Shown here one piece after another: positions 1 through 53,113 of a stretch of DNA of 64,000 nucleotides; the first letter of the stretch is position 1; each line of letters starts with the position of its first letter. The notes below the pieces were generated by a model that was not told where the DNA came from, did no database searches, and saw only the letters and a list, made by a program, of their open reading frames with translations. A program made the translations under genes and the position numbers. Source of the DNA: Corydoras sp. C115 (taxonomy: Eukaryota; Chordata; Actinopteri; Siluriformes; Callichthyidae). Location: NCBI GenBank assembly GCA_019802505.1, contig JAFMOC010000011.1, forward strand, positions 3,543,501 through 3,607,500. Direction: 5' to 3'.

Positions 1-3000
1 GAACAAATTTGCCCCTAAAAGGGCATTCCACATATCTCTATCAAGAGCTGGTGTGCAACAAAGGCAAAGAATCCCAAAGCTACTCTTGCTATAGATTTAA
101 TATCTAACGTTGGCCAATGGAAATCTTAATTCTCATTGCTGGAGCTTAGCATTTGATGAGTAACATACAAAGGACGGACAAAAAGTGGGAATCAAAAAAT
201 AAGGCAGGCAAAGGAAAGAGAGAAAAGACTGCTGTGAAAATAAATCAAGCTTTCCTTAGGGCATTGACTGGCACTGGCACAAAGGGCTGGCTTTCACCAC
301 AAAGCAAGTTCAAGCTTAAGTAAAGAAGGCCTTTTTATCTGTAAAAAAAACTGGCTTTTTCCTTACTGTCTATATTGAACTAACCCCGCAACCCTGAACT
401 TCAGACTTCCTTCCATCCCTCCCTCCCCATTATTCTCCAATCTCTTATTACAACCAGCTTACGACTACTTTTATCTTTACTGATTTAATCACTTAACAAG
501 AAATATTTCAAGTACAAACCACTCTTTGTATGTTCATGAAACATGTATTTTGTTTTGTTTTCAGTAATACCAATGAACAAGGGCAACTTAAGACTGTTTA
601 GAATCCCAAAAGAACCAACTCTACTTAATGATTATCTAAAAAAAAAAGAAGAAAAAAAACAGGCTCAGTGTAATTAGTGCTGAATGTCCTTCTTTGTATA
701 ATATAAAGAGGCTAAACACAGAACTAATGAGTAATGAATCTGAACACGATCTGAAATGCTCCTCTGGACAAACACATATTCAGTCTAGTAAAGACTCCCA
801 TGGTTGATATACATTTGCTCTGACGTTAAGCTCAGGACTTTGTTTATTCCCAGGTTTTCTATTGACTGGCTGATAATTTTGCTGAATCGGTACAATAACC
901 CACAGAAGCAACATATATATGAGACGTCCCAATGGAGCCAGAGATACTCAAGACTAAGAAAAGTCCAGCAGCTGACCTTTAAATGACAAATGTTGCTGAT
1001 GTCACAGCCAAAATGGATCACGTTCAAACTGTGCTACAGGCAACGGCATCATCTGCGAGGACTACCTGACATGAACTTCAGTGGGTCAAACATGGTTCCG
1101 TTTTGTTTTTTAAAGGGTAATTACAGTATATGGACAAAGGTAAGGAAACACCTTTTAATTACGGAATTAAGGTGTTTGGTTTGGTCTCATTGCTACAGGT
1201 GTATAAACTCAAGCACCTAGTCATGCATTTTGGGAAGGACCCTTAAGGTTCTAGCATGACACTATCCCATTATACAAGACGTGTTCTGAATAAGAGTTTA
1301 ATGTGAGAGACTTTGCCTGGCCCACGAAGAGATCTGATCTTAACCTTATAAACCACCTTTGGAAAGAACTACAACAGAGGTTGTGAGCCAAGACTAACAT
1401 CTAACATCAATACTAACATTGTCCAACATCAGTGCCTGACCTCATAGTTGCACTTTGAATCAAATTGAATCAGCAAGAATAACCCACACAATATAAAAGC
1501 TCATACAAGGCCTACTTTGAAAAATGGGAACTGTTAAAGCTACAGAAGTTGAGAGTAGCTATAATTGTTAAAAACTACAAAGAACAATTTCACAATAACT
1601 ACATGTTAAAAGCTTGATTTACTAACTTTGCCAATTTTACCAGTGTTTTGCTGGTAATTAAAAAATACTTGTTTTTTTTAAACAAAATTGTTGTTGAATA
1701 AAATGTAGAAGCTTAGATCACTCTGACGTTGATTCACAATCATTACAAACTGGTGGAGGGTGTTTATATATGCAAATCAACAAACTCGCAATCAACACAG
1801 CTGTCAGGCAAGTGATCAAACTGGCACGAGGAAAGGGATTGGTTATTTGGCTTCGCAATAAAATAAAACACAGCTACATCAATTCGTTTTGATTGTTGAC
1901 CAACCAAACTTCCGCCAATGACAACAAAACTCAAACTCAACTTTAGTGTATCCATTAGCAGCTTAAAAAATATAGAGTTGGACAACAGCGGTAACATTAC
2001 AGATTTGATTAAATTTTTAACTAATTATGTAATGGCGGGCGGCACGGTGGCTTAGTGGTTAGCATGTTCGCCTCTCAGCGCTAGGGATTCCCGGTTCGAA
2101 TCCCAATCTGGGTGGAGTTTCCATGTTCTCGCCATGTCCGCATGGGTTTCCGCCGGGTTCTCCAGTTTCCTCCCACAGTCCAAAAACATGGATCAAGGTC
2201 AATTGAATTCTCCAAATTGCCCCATATAGAGTCTGTCTATGTGAGTGAGTGAGTACCCAGCGATAGATTGGCGCCCTGTCCTGTGTGAAACTTTCTCCCC
2301 TTGAACCCCCCCCCCCCCACCCTTCGGAAGATAATTCCAGAGATGATTTTAGGAGGTACTCAACATCAAAGTTTTACTAATTCTTTTAGGACATTTTTTT
2401 CTAGTGTACATCTGCCCACCAGTAGGAGGTGCATCAAACAGGCTTGAGGATCACCAGTACTCAACAGGCTTGAGGATGGGGATCTGTGTGAGCCAGTCAA
2501 GAACCTCAAAGCTGAACTCTGCCAACATACAGTGCATATAATAGAAAAGGACCTTCCACAAACTCAAAATGCACAGGGCTGAATTGACGGCTTAAATCCA
2601 GTGATCTGTCCTGATACTTTTGTTTGGATACATTTGTTCCTATGTTGTCACGTTTTGCTTTATATTTGATTTCACTGGAAACTAAAGGAAAAACCCGGAA
2701 TAATAAAAAGCCGATCACTTTTCTTACTAATCCAAAAATGTAGACTTAACTCCAACAACTGGGAGGTGTTTCCAGATATTCTCTACAAGAACTAACGTTT
2801 AAATAATAAAAGAGGAGGGAAATCAAAAGCCGGTGTTCTGATGAAGCTGTCAGTAAAAAGGCCACATGACGAATCCCTCCGCAGCACTAGATAAACAGTC
2901 ATTGTATTCAGTTGAAAACACAGCATGTTCGCAGCGAGTTTACTTTTCCCAGGAAACCTTGCAACAGTGTAATATGTTTACTGCTGAATCTAATATGCAT

Positions 3001-3164
3001 GCAACATGTTTATCTGTGGGCTGGTTGCAGCTCACTTTCTAGCACAGTGCAGGTTTAGCGTGCACTGACCTCAGTGGGTCGGCGGTAGTTGGGAAAACGC
3101 AAAGACAACTTCGTCCGTCTTAAGTTCAGTGAAGGGAAAAACACAGGAGGAAAAAATGACTTAC
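1..3164 (-). other. rere intron after the SANT-core exon (partial)
   Basis: AT-rich intron without a recognised gene. It contains one truncated V-SINE (2038-2335) followed by a C-run. I looked on the minus strand for the next rere exon (ELITFYYYWKK) and did not find it. Otherwise I see only A-rich and T-rich low-complexity patches, for example around 640-660 and 1670-1680. Confidence 0.8.
2038..2335 (+). mobile_element. V-SINE (DANA-like), 3'-truncated
   Basis: Best statement of the family. The tRNA-like head has A box TGGCTTAGTGG and B box GGTTCGAATCC. A V-type core follows (GGAGTTTCCATGTTCTC through CCCACAGTCCAAAAACATG), then a 3' part ending in a GATAATGGATGG tail when complete. V-SINEs are tRNA-derived retroposons of fish mobilised by LINE enzymes (established). 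This copy has a C-run and lacks the tail. Confidence 0.9.
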
Positions 3165-42808
<39,644 letters not shown>

Positions 42809-43724
42809 CTGGGGAGGAAAAGAGGGGAAACGGAAACAAGACAGACGTTAAGCCTCCAGTAAATAGAAAAACAGACATTGTTTGTTAACAGCGTCACAAA
42901 TTCACGACTGCACGGCGCTTTACAGCGCCAAAGCCTCGACGTCACTTACAAGAGAAAGTGAAAACATTACAGTTTTAATAAGGTTAACAGATGACGAGTT
43001 AGTGGGACCCCAACAAAGGGAAAAGCTGACCATTAAGATGGGGAGGTTTTATTTAATGCCCAAACCACTCATGATCCATCATCTCCTGAACACAGCTACA
43101 GACACACATCTGTGCAGCAGAAATCCAAAAAACCAGCCAAGCACATCACCAGCCGCGTCCTCCTCCCTGCTTCACTTCCAACTCTGCCACCCGCTGTTTG
43201 TTCAGGGGACTGCACACTCTGCACAATGCCTGCAAATCCAAATATTCACCACCAGGTAGCAACACTGAGTCACCCAGACCTCCCACAGGCAAAGAGCTGT
43301 ACATGCAGGAGGAAAGGAAAGAGAAAATGCTGCCTTTATTCCCTCACATCAAATATTTATTGCTCCATCACACAAAGCCAAACTGACCACCTTAACTGTA
43401 CGAGAGAAAGTTCCAGAGGCTGCAGCTGAGCAGCAAGCGAGTGACAAAGCCCCCAGCAGCCGCCAGCCATCTCGAACATGCCTCAAACATTACCATATTC
43501 CCCACTAAAAGGTGAAAGCATGCCATCAGGCTAGACAGCCAGAAAAGAGACCGGCTCAGTGGGTCAGAGAGCCAAGGGCCTTTTTTAACCAATCTATCCT
43601 CATCCTGACTTCTTTGTAGCAGAAATGCCCTTGCTTCCTTTAATGGAGTTGCTGGGATAAGTAGATGCAAAGATCTATTCCCACTATCTGGCCTTGAATG
43701 TGAAATGTTTTAAAATTTTAACTT

Positions 43725-44105
43725 TGTGCCCTTTACAGATCCACGTAATGTACCTTCTTGCTCTATCGTCCATTTCCTCCAATTATCATATAGATGGACT
43801 TTGTAGTTTTACAATTACATTCTCTATTGGTCAGGATAATCACAGAACAGGTGTAATTTGGGTAGAGGATTGTTTATAATCAGTTCTGCAGTGACAGTGA
43901 CACAGGGGGGGGGTGTTAGTGTAGTTTCATTTAAACACCTCAGTGATACTGCTGGGATAGGAATAATTCACCAACCAAATAAACCCTGCTCTGTGGTGCT
44001 ACTATTGAGGTTCTGATCATTAGAACAGAGTAAAAGGGACTACAGTCTGGAACTGTAGAACTATAAAGTCCATCTTTACAGGACGTGGAACTGAGAACAT
44101 GAATA
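43725..44105. repeat. TIR repeat (copy 1)
   Basis: AGATGGACTTTGTAGTTTTAC (43791 on) has an inverted counterpart, AGAACTATAAAGTCCATCTT (44058 on). Between them are CAGAACAGGTGTAATTTGGG and CCTGCTCTGTGGTGCTACTA. It shares almost all of this with 60401-60832. Probably a non-autonomous DNA element; superfamily unknown. Confidence 0.8.
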
Positions 44106-44142
44106 ATAAGTGGAGCAAAAAGGAGACGTGTATATATATATA

Positions 44143-44390
44143 TCCAGGGGAGAACGTTTCGGGCGCTGGGCAGATACACCCAGGACAGGGCGCCAATCCA
44201 TCGCTGGGAACACACTCACACACACAGACACACTCAATATGGGGAAATTTGGAGAATTCAATTGACTTGATCCATGTTTTTGGACTGTGGGAGGAAACCG
44301 GAGAACCCGGAGGAAACCCACACGGACACGGGGAGAACATGGAAACTCCACCCAGATTGGGATTCAAACCGGGAATACCTAGCGCTGAGA
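44143..44390 (-). mobile_element. V-SINE truncated at both ends, bounded by TA repeats
   Basis: Begins TCCAGGGGAGAACG directly after TATATATATATA and ends GCGCTGAGA directly before TATATATATG. Both tail and head are missing. Confidence 0.9.
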
Positions 44391-45547
44391 TATATATATG
44401 ACGTATGTAGAGGAGCAAAAATGTTAGAGGAGCATGTCCAAATGTTTTTACTGGCGTTGTATGTTGTATGTAAGGCCAAACTCAAAACGCAAACCACAAT
44501 AAAGTGAGCTCGCAGGCCAACACAACATTTAATGTACTTCTTCCAGTTTCTAATCCGCTCACCCTGATCGAGGTCTCAGCGGTAATGAGGCCTATCCCAG
44601 CACTCGGATGGCAAAAAGGAGGGGTGTCCAAATGTATATGTAAAGATTTCCTTGAATGCCAAGCAGAGCAGCAGCTATGAGTTCACACAGTCCAGTTCAG
44701 CTGAGATTAACAGCAGCTCAGTCTGTAGTCTAACTGGGCCATGTCTGTGTCATCAGTGCCTCTGTCAGAGCTCATTACACAGCAGATGGGGAAACACTGT
44801 TAGAGGATTCACTGAAACAGCATCTGTAACTCGCCTCGTACAGTCAACTTTCCAGATGTCTCATCACTGACGAAGCCGGAAATGATCGCAAGGATGCGTT
44901 TCTTACATTTATTTTACTTCTTTATTTAGTTTTTACCTCACAAGCATCTTCAAAAACCATGCTGTCAGACCCTGGCATTAATGCCCCCCCCGATCGAACC
45001 CACGCACATGCTTTAAATTCCGTCCCTTCCTCCCAAAGCAAGTCGCTAATCCACAATCGCCTAAAGGAAAAAGATCATTCATGGAACGAAACAAAGCTGA
45101 AACCTGTGACCTTCCTTCCACTTGGCCTTCCAGTGGAAACGGCCGCTTCCTTATTAAACCCTAATTATGTTTTCATGTTGCACAGAGAGCAGATCGCCGG
45201 GCAGAATCAAATTATCAAGATAAGCACCAGAAGTCAGACAGGAAGGAGAATGGAGGCAGCAGCAAGCCGTCCATTACAATTACAAAGATGAATTGATTAG
45301 CCACATTCCAAACTGCACTTGCCGCTGCGCCTCTTTCTCCTGACTCTGCAGGCTGCGTGCCCCTCGGTGCCCGGCGCTCAGTGTGTGCAGCTCAACCCTG
45401 ATGCGAGCATGCGCAGCTCAGCTGCGTTACAAACCAAACGGCCTTACAGCACAAAACAAGCCTGGGATTCATTTCACAAAAACAAAATTCAAAAGGGGTT
45501 GGTGTGCGATGCCATCCTTTCAGAGTAGAAAATCTTATTCATATATC

Positions 45548-46320
45548 GGGTCGTTCCAGTCTTTGAATCTGATTGGCAGAACGGTTGTCAAGCCGTGACA
45601 TTATTGACAATAACACACCTTTGACTGCTATACTTTTCATATCATGTCCATCCATCCATTATCTTCCTCTACTAGGGTCGCCCATCCAGGGGAGAACGTT
45701 TCGGGAGCTGGGCCGATACACCCAAGACAGGGTGCCAATCTATCTCTGAGCACACACACTATATGGGGCAATTTAGAGGTATCAATTTCCATGTCTTTTG
45801 GACTGTGGGAGGAAACCGGAGAACATGGAGGAAACCAACGCGGACACGGGGAGAACATGGAAACTCCACCCATATTTGTATTCAGTCTGGGAATCCCTAG
45901 CGCTGAGAGGAGAACATGCCAACCACTAAGCCACCATGCAGCCGTCATATCAATGTGTGATATACAATACATTAAGTTTTTTTTTTTTTATAAATTGAGT
46001 TCTGTAATTTGCCCACTAGATGGCAGCATTTGATTGTTAGAGAAACAGGAATCCTGTTACTCAGCGATCAGAGATCAATTTAAAAACTAAAAACCGGACT
46101 AGATAACGTTGGAACAACAATTTTGCTTTCAATAAATAAAATACAGTTTATTACATTGCGTTTGTAACCGTTTTATAAAAGCAATAAAGCACTCGAGGTT
46201 GAGTATTAATGTGAACAATTCTCGAGAAAGTACACCGCTACATATCATGCCTAATTACACCTCTTTCCTGTGATTTATACACAACAATGCCCGCCCCCTC
46301 ATGCTTTATTCTGTACCTTA
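45548..46320 (+). mobile_element. fold-back element, left and central part
   Basis: CGGGTCGTTCCAGTC, AATCTGATTGGCAGAACG, then a V-SINE, then GTGTGATATACAATAC and the hairpin (GCAATAAAGCACTCGAGG). Confidence 0.85.
45645..45944 (-). mobile_element. V-SINE nested in a fold-back element
   Basis: Perfect 8-bp TSD TCATATCA at 45637-45644 and 45945-45952. The flanking sequence on both sides continues the left arm of a fold-back element. Confidence 0.93.
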
Positions 46321-48402
46321 GCGTGGGGTTTTTAGGTGTGATCACAGTTTTGCAGTTCTGGTTTAATGATTTCAGATGGTGTGCACAGTCAGGCTGGGCA
46401 TACGGAACAAGAACCTATTTAATTAGCACGAGTTGAGTCAGGAGCTGCAAATTATACTTGGTAAATACGGGTTGGAGAACATCTAACGATGTTTTAACAG
46501 CTTTTTCTCTCCTCGCTTCTGAAGTCTGAATGCAGTGGACTTCAGTGAGGGAGTAGTGAGAGACTGAAAAGCTTTTTAGCTCACATCGCCCTTTTTCTAA
46601 ACACCCAATCTTCCTGAGTGCCGTATTCAGAGCAGGAAATAAAGCAAAGCTTCGAGTTACAAGAATGGTGTGTGTTTGAGTTCCAGCGCTTCCTGGGAGC
46701 TGGGGGTGGGGTTAGGGAGTAGAGTTTGGGCAGTGAGCCCTGCATACTTACTCTTACTCTTTGAAAGGTCTTTATTGTCCCGAGCTCCAGTCCTGGGAGC
46801 AAAGGAATGACCCCCTTCGGGGTAAAAGTATGCCCTCGCTGGGTCTGCTTTCTTTTCTCTCCCACTCAGTCGGAGAAAGCAAGAAAAGCACGTGAACACT
46901 AATTACAACGTTGAGTCCAGGGAGAGTGTGGCGAGGGGTCAAGGCTCTAGGGGGAGCTGGGCATTTACGGGCTGGCCCGGGAGGCTTGGAGGATGTGCGT
47001 TGCGTAGCAAGCGGCAGCCTCACACAGCAAGCGAAACAATACAGGAACAGCTAGCACCGGGGAGTTCTCGCTCTAATAATAACAACCGCAACTGCGGCAC
47101 ACGCCACATTCTCCAGCAAAGATGTGTGAGGGCAATTAAGCTGTGATGTGCGAATTAAGGGGGATTGCATTAAAATGCTTTGCTAACAGCTTGCTCGCAC
47201 AAAGCCTGGCATGAACAGATGACAGAACCAGAAAGCTGACTGCGGTTAACAAGCGAAAACGCTGATTTATCCAGAGAAACGGGTCAGTGAGCTCCATCTA
47301 CGGGTGTCTGGAAACATTAAACGAGTGTCGGGACGAAACGGGAGTCTCGTTTTTATTTGATTCTTTAGATTAATTTGATCCAAAAGACTAAGGTGAGTAA
47401 CAATGTTTAAAACGTTACCGTGTGGGTGTTTGGAATAATACAGTGATGCTGAGGTGGTGGTGCAGCTGATGACTTCCCAGCAGCTATACCTCAACAAAAC
47501 ATCCATCTCGCAGATCCCCCCCACCACCTTCAATCTATCCCCCACCCTCACCCAGTATCTCACTCCTACTGCTGCTGTTTCCACAGCAAGCTCCATCACA
47601 TCAGCAACAATCCACACAGAGACAGGGTTCCACAGGAGCAACGACCACATTATTCCAACCCCAACCGAAGTCGTCGTTAGCAGTCGGAACGTGAAATCTA
47701 ATCAATCCTGTTTCTATTCAGACACCAGCCTCGGTGTAAAATGTCCACTCATCACTCGAGAGCCAAACACAGGTCTGCTGCAGCCGTGTTAGTGTTTCGA
47801 TCAGGGTTGCCAAATCCGACAGCTTTCAGACTTTAATTCAAACAACTTTTCAGCCTGTTCTCATTTTATTGTTGCAGTATTCTGATCCGCTTCGTTTCTG
47901 GCGTCGGTTCCAGCCCGGTCCCGGTCCGTTTGCAGATTTATGATCGTCTAGTGGCCATTTAACTGGCCTTGCGTTCTAGACTACTCTTCTGGCTTATCCC
48001 ACTATACTGACTCCCCAGGTGTTTGTCTCTATCGACATCCATAATCATATGATTTTAACTGTATGACAAGTACGTGCTTTATTTTTCCTCTAACACAGAA
48101 CGAAAACCAAACAGAGATAAAGAGATCAAACAGAGTGTAGCACAGTGCAACAAAACATTTCTATTAAATTACATTAGAGGTAACTACAAACAAATTTAGG
48201 AATTTTTGGCAATTATAATTAAAATTCTTACTTTTGATTTGAAACTATGTTCACTTAGTTTTTAAAGCACCTCAACCTCTCTATAGACAAAAATAAGTCC
48301 TATAAAGAACAGTGCCAGGAAAGTGAAGTTTGGTGATGGTCAGTTTGACAAAGATCTGGAGGTGTCCGAAGACGTTGAAGACCAAGGTCTATGGTCATAT
48401 AA

Positions 48403-48606
48403 CAGACTTTTTATCCAAAGTGACTTACAGGTATCCCAACTTGATTGTGGGGCTCAAAGGGTTGGTCATGATACAGCGCCCCCTGGAGCAATAAGAGTTA
48501 AGCGTCGTGCTCAGGGACCCACATTGGTAACCTCAGTGGACCTGGGATTTAAACCCACAACCTTCAGATTGCTAGCCCAACACCTTGACCACTGAGCTAC
48601 CTCATT
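48403..48606 (-). mobile_element. tRNA-derived SINE with L2-type tail
   Basis: Minus-strand copy: GAGGTAGCTCAGTGGTCAAG head at 48603-48584, degraded B box, and tail CTGTAAGTCACTTTGGATAA near 48410-48430. Confidence 0.85.
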
Positions 48607-48718
48607 GCATCATTGTCAGGGAGTGTCTATGTTGGCTACATATCAGTGTAATCCAACTAGAATCTAGTAAATAGTGTTCACCACTTGAGATGAAACGGCT
48701 TATATACTCAAGCCGTGT

Positions 48719-48766
48719 AAAAAAAAAAGAAAGAAAAAAAGAAAAAAAAAAAAAAGAAAAAAAGTG
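48719..48766. repeat. A-rich tract
   Basis: Poly-A with scattered G. No SINE body recognised next to it. Confidence 0.85.
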
Positions 48767-49617
48767 CCACTTGAGTTTAAATAAAGCTTCATCACAAATC
48801 TGAAACAGAGCAAGGTCAGGATGACCATGCTGCAGCACAACTGATCTGAAAGCAATAGAAACCTCATACTGTAAGACAGGAGCTAATCTAAAACATCTCA
48901 ATTGTAATTATGAATAGAAACATCAAACATTTTTCCAAAGCAAAGGAAGATTCAGCTAAAATTCAGTGTTTACACCATCACTAATCACAGCAGATGGCCA
49001 ATCCTTATGGTTTGCATTTGTGTTAATTGATTCCTTCCTAAAATCAAGCCATGCTTAAGTATGAGGAATTTTGCCTTTAATGAAAATAAGCGAGGGACTG
49101 GAATCAGGCACTTAGAAGAAAAACAGTCATCAATACTCATTTTTCCTCCCGTGTCTGCAGAGATGTTTCAGAGGATCCCATTTTTGGAGCTTGTTTCCTT
49201 CTAATTTTAACTTCTGACCTTTAATATGTGGTGCCACTTTGATGTCTATATAAAAAAAACCTCTTAAATCAAATGGCAGTGATCAGGTGCATCACCTTGT
49301 GAAGCTCACACACACATCGATCTACTAATATACAAAAACAGATCTTTAAATATCGGGATTTGTGGCCTCTAGGTATCATAATTCTGGTCTATCTTGTTGA
49401 AAAGTAATTAATTTTAGAGCTTCCACTCGTCTGTCCTTCCCCTTGATTGACAGTAAAGCCACTCAGCTGCTCGGGCTGACATTCCCCACAGCTAGTCTCG
49501 GCATGTTTAGTATAATCATTAAACATAGCTAACGCAGCAGCACCTCATCTGTTCACTGGGATCGACTCAGGATGGTCACATGATTAGCATTAACATGACA
49601 GGCTGAGGAACCAACAT

Positions 49618-49619
<2 letters not shown>

Positions 49620-49670
<51 letters not shown>

Positions 49671-49735
49671 CACAACCAGCACCACCTGTGAGAATGAACA
49701 GGAAATATACAGCTTTTTTTTTTTTTTTTTTTTTT
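49620..49735. repeat. (CA)n and poly-T
   Basis: CA dinucleotides at 49620-49668 and a T23 run at 49713-49735, separated by 44 bp. Confidence 0.95.
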
Positions 49736-49934
49736 GTGGTTAAAATCCAGACTTGTAAGTGCTTTTGCAGACTCTGTTTTCAGAGCAGAGCAAAAAGTGG
49801 CCACTGGAGGAAGTTGAGAGCAGTGGGATTTCCCACTTCCTGCAGGAGATGGAGGCATATTAAGCCCAGGCTGGTCATAGCCATGGAAAAAAAATACTGG
49901 CTGATGGAATAAAACATAAAATGAAATGTTTTAA

Positions 49935-49935
<1 letters not shown>

Positions 49936-50011
<76 letters not shown>
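49936..50011. repeat. (CA)n(TA)n microsatellite
   Basis: CA to 49989, then TA to 50011. Confidence 0.95.
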
Positions 50012-50390
50012 AATAAATGTGATCAGTTTAAAAATCATGCACACGACTATTTTCTCTGCTTTAATAGTTAACATTTTGTTTTTTCAAGACTAAAATTGTC
50101 TAAAGGCCGTGGTTCTGAAACTCCTGGAAGCCACATATTACGTGAACATCCACATACTCATGCTTACTTGGTTTTGACAGGAAGCACATCATGTATTATT
50201 AATTTGGTGGCTGAGGTGATTTAAAAAATAAAACCGTCTGATTCACTCATCCAACAAACTCAGACCACCACCAAGTCAGTGACACAGCAGTGCGTCACCC
50301 AAATAACACCTACCTCATTATGAGCTCCTGATTACTGTTAAGGTGGGTAATAAAGAATGGACAAAAACAGATGGAAGAATGGACAAAAAC

Positions 50391-50473
<83 letters not shown>
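50391..50473. repeat. (GT)n(TA)n microsatellite
   Basis: A short GT run precedes about 35 TA units. Preceded by a direct repeat of ATGGACAAAAACAG. Confidence 0.95.
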
Positions 50474-50476
<3 letters not shown>

Positions 50477-50585
50477 CTCCTAATAATATACATGCAAGCA
50501 TGTATGTTAACAGGAGCTGATGCAGTGCGTTTCATTTATGTTGACAGCATTACATTCAAATTATGAAACACAATTGCATCAGAAA

Positions 50586-51030
50586 ACAAGATTTCATGAT
50601 GAAACAGGTTCCGCTCCTTAAAGCTGATTGGCTGAGCCGTTTGTCCATGACATTACTGACAATAACACGCACCTTTAACCGCTTCACATTCGTATCAATG
50701 CGTGATAAACACTTTATTTCAAATCACATACCATAAATGGAAATACAGATTAATTTAAACGGTGAGCCGATTCCTAATGAACATTAAACCGGTAAACTGT
50801 TACTCAGCGATCAATGTTCATTTTAAAAGCCGGATTAGATTCCATTGTGGGAGACCAGTTTGTTGATAATTTTGTTTTCAATAATCTCCTGTTTTTCCTT
50901 CATAGTGTTTGTAACTGTTTTATAAGAGTAATAAGACACTCGAGGTTGTGTATTATTGTAAATAAATCAAGGCGTAACATTACTCCGTTTCACGGCATGC
51001 CTAATAACACCTCTTTGCTTTCTTAGAGCA
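50586..51030 (+). mobile_element. fold-back element, uninterrupted left half
   Basis: Cleanest left arm in the window: GTTCCGCTCC, AAGCTGATTGGCTGAGCCG, CGCTTCACATTCGTATC, TGTTACTCAGCGATCAATG. It then enters the central arm (TAAGACACTCGAGGTTGTG) and stops at the loop. No SINE lies inside. Confidence 0.87.
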
Positions 51031-51096
51031 GTGGATTTATGAACCATCTGGATTTTATGAGTTAGTAGAGATACAAAAACAACTTAACCTGTAAGT

Positions 51097-51260
51097 GACG
51101 GTGTAGTGGTTGAGGTACTAGACTACGGAGTGAAAAGGTGCCCGGTTCAAGCGCTGCTAATCTGTTATTAGCTCCTTGAGCGAGGTGCTTTCGACTGCAT
51201 GATGGAATGACCTTATTACAATGCTGCAGACAGAACCGTCTGCTAAATGCTTTCCATGTC
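51097..51260 (+). mobile_element. tRNA-derived SINE, different subfamily
   Basis: GACGGTGTAGTGGTTGAGG head, B box GGTTCAAGC, then TCCTTGAGCGAGGTGC and ACCGTCTGCTAAATGC. It follows directly after a fold-back element. Confidence 0.7.
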
Positions 51261-51719
51261 TATTAAGCAGTTTAGTTCGAACCATCTGCTGTTTATATAT
51301 GCTTCAAATATCTAGACCATCTCTAATTACCTGTAGATTTAACGACATCACGTCTTACGTCCCGGCCCCGGACGATTCTGTAAACAAGTGCAGCTATGCG
51401 CTGATGTCACTGCCTGAGGAGAGGCACACTGCAGGTATACAGGCATCAGCAGGCAGAACGTATTGCGGCGGTGGCATCAGAAGGACAGATCTATGAGCTA
51501 ATCTGCTCTCAAAACATGATGTGATTAGTGTGGCGCGCATAGACAGGAAGGGCTGCTGCAGGATCCTGTCTGCCGGATGATGGATGCTGCTCACACACCG
51601 CTTCCACCCAGAACTCACTCGCCTTTCTCCCTCTGACTGGCTGATATAGACCAGACACTGCTACACTCCATAAACGCTCATAACACACACACACACACAC
51701 ACACACAGAGTAAAGCACT

Positions 51720-52330
51720 TCCATGTGTGCCCCAGCGTGCAATCCTTCACACAGCTGTGCGTGTATGAGCGAGCGAGTGAAGAAAAACATTCCCACACTC
51801 ACTTCTCCTCAAACAGCAGAAACGAACAAAGAACGGCCCCCACGAACACCGCCCGACGGGTACGGAGGATTCACGGGAAATAAACAAGTGTCGCGCAGAA
51901 CGCCTCGCGACGGCGTGGAAAAGCAAAAGCGAGAGAGACGCTGCTTTGGCGAACCGGGCGCCGCTGCGTGCGGAAGGGCAATTGAGCTGCCCTGCCTCTC
52001 GCAGGCCCAAACTAATAATGGTAAACAAGTGCTGATGACATGTTTCCTCTCTGCAAGAGCCTGTGTACAGATTACTCCTCCTCTGCCCGTCAACAAGAAC
52101 AAATGGAGGGTGGGGTGGGGGAAGGGGGGGGGGGCTATTGGAGGAAGAGGGAGAAGGAGGGCGAGTCGCAGCTGTGATGGTGGCACAGTCAGGCCCTTTA
52201 TGCTGCTCGACACAGGGAGTCTATCTCGCGCCCGCTCTCCCAGCGCCGGTGCTATTTAGATATTAAATCTCCACTCACTTTGAACACAGCCGGTCCATCT
52301 GTCAGCCCCGCTCTGGGTTGGATTTGATGA
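51720..52330. promoter_or_regulatory. CpG-rich single-copy block in the upstream intron
   Basis: Dense CpG between about 51760 and 51980, for example GTCGCGCAGAACGCCTCGCG. It is followed by a FOX-like GTAAACA at 52021-52027 and a GC-rich part to 52260. On the minus strand GAGAA is followed by a strong donor GTGAGTGTG near 51801. It could be a 5'-UTR exon/promoter or a conserved enhancer; no coding start with a matching phase was found. Confidence 0.3.
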
Positions 52331-52806
52331 GCATTAGGCACTTCAAAGTGGGAGATTTGCAATGTAACAAAACCAGGATACAACAGCTTCCACGCAGCAC
52401 CTCCACCACGCAGGTGGTGGCTCCAGGCTTTCCATGAGCAAATACTTACAAGTATAGTGTAACATGCACGGGCCAGAAATTTAACGAGGCTTGATCAAGA
52501 TGCTGGCTCCGTTACACGGGATTGAGTCACCGTAATGAAAGGCTCGGGCTTTTGCTTTATACTGGACTTCTCATTAGGGAGGATCACAGCGAGAGAGGCG
52601 GAGGTTTTTATGGTGTACAGCAGGTTATGAGGATTTGGGGCTTGCAGCCATTATTCAGGAAACGTGAGGTTTCTCTGTTTCAAACTGATTGGAGGTTGAA
52701 ATTCCTCGTAAAGTTTGTAAATTATTGTACAAGAACAAACGAGCGATTTCATTGACTTTCACTTAATAGACACGTCGTAAATATATTTTTTGCATATTAT
52801 TTACTT

Positions 52807-53060
52807 GGGGCGGTAAAGTGGTTTAGTGGTTAGCAGGTTCTCCTCTCAGCGCTAGGGATTCCCGGTTCGAATCCCAATCTGGGTGGAGTTTCCATGTTCT
52901 CCCCGTGTCCGTGTGGGTTTCCCCCGGGTTCTCTGGTTTCCTCCCACAGTCCAAAACCATGGATCAAGGTCAATTAAATTCTCCAAATTGCCCCATATAG
53001 AGTGTGTCTGGGTGTATCTGCCCAGTGCCCGAACCCACCCCCCAACCTTAGTAGAGGATG
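52807..53060 (+). mobile_element. V-SINE with internal deletion
   Basis: Head GGGGCGGTAAAGTGG, core complete. The segment between GAGTGTGTCTG and GGTGTATCTGCC and part of the tail are lost. Confidence 0.9.
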
Positions 53061-53113
53061 AACATTATTTGCTTGATTGCTAGACCTAGAACATCCTGCT
53101 TACCCCTTAATAT

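Noticed and set aside
2041..2110. tRNA genes at the SINE heads (A box and B box present)
   Set aside because: The heads cannot be folded into a proper cloverleaf with an acceptor stem, are followed by SINE cores and occur many times. They are retroposon promoters.
1..3164. Next rere exon (end of SANT, ELITFYYYWKK)
   Set aside because: Looked for on the minus strand and not found. It probably lies before position 1.
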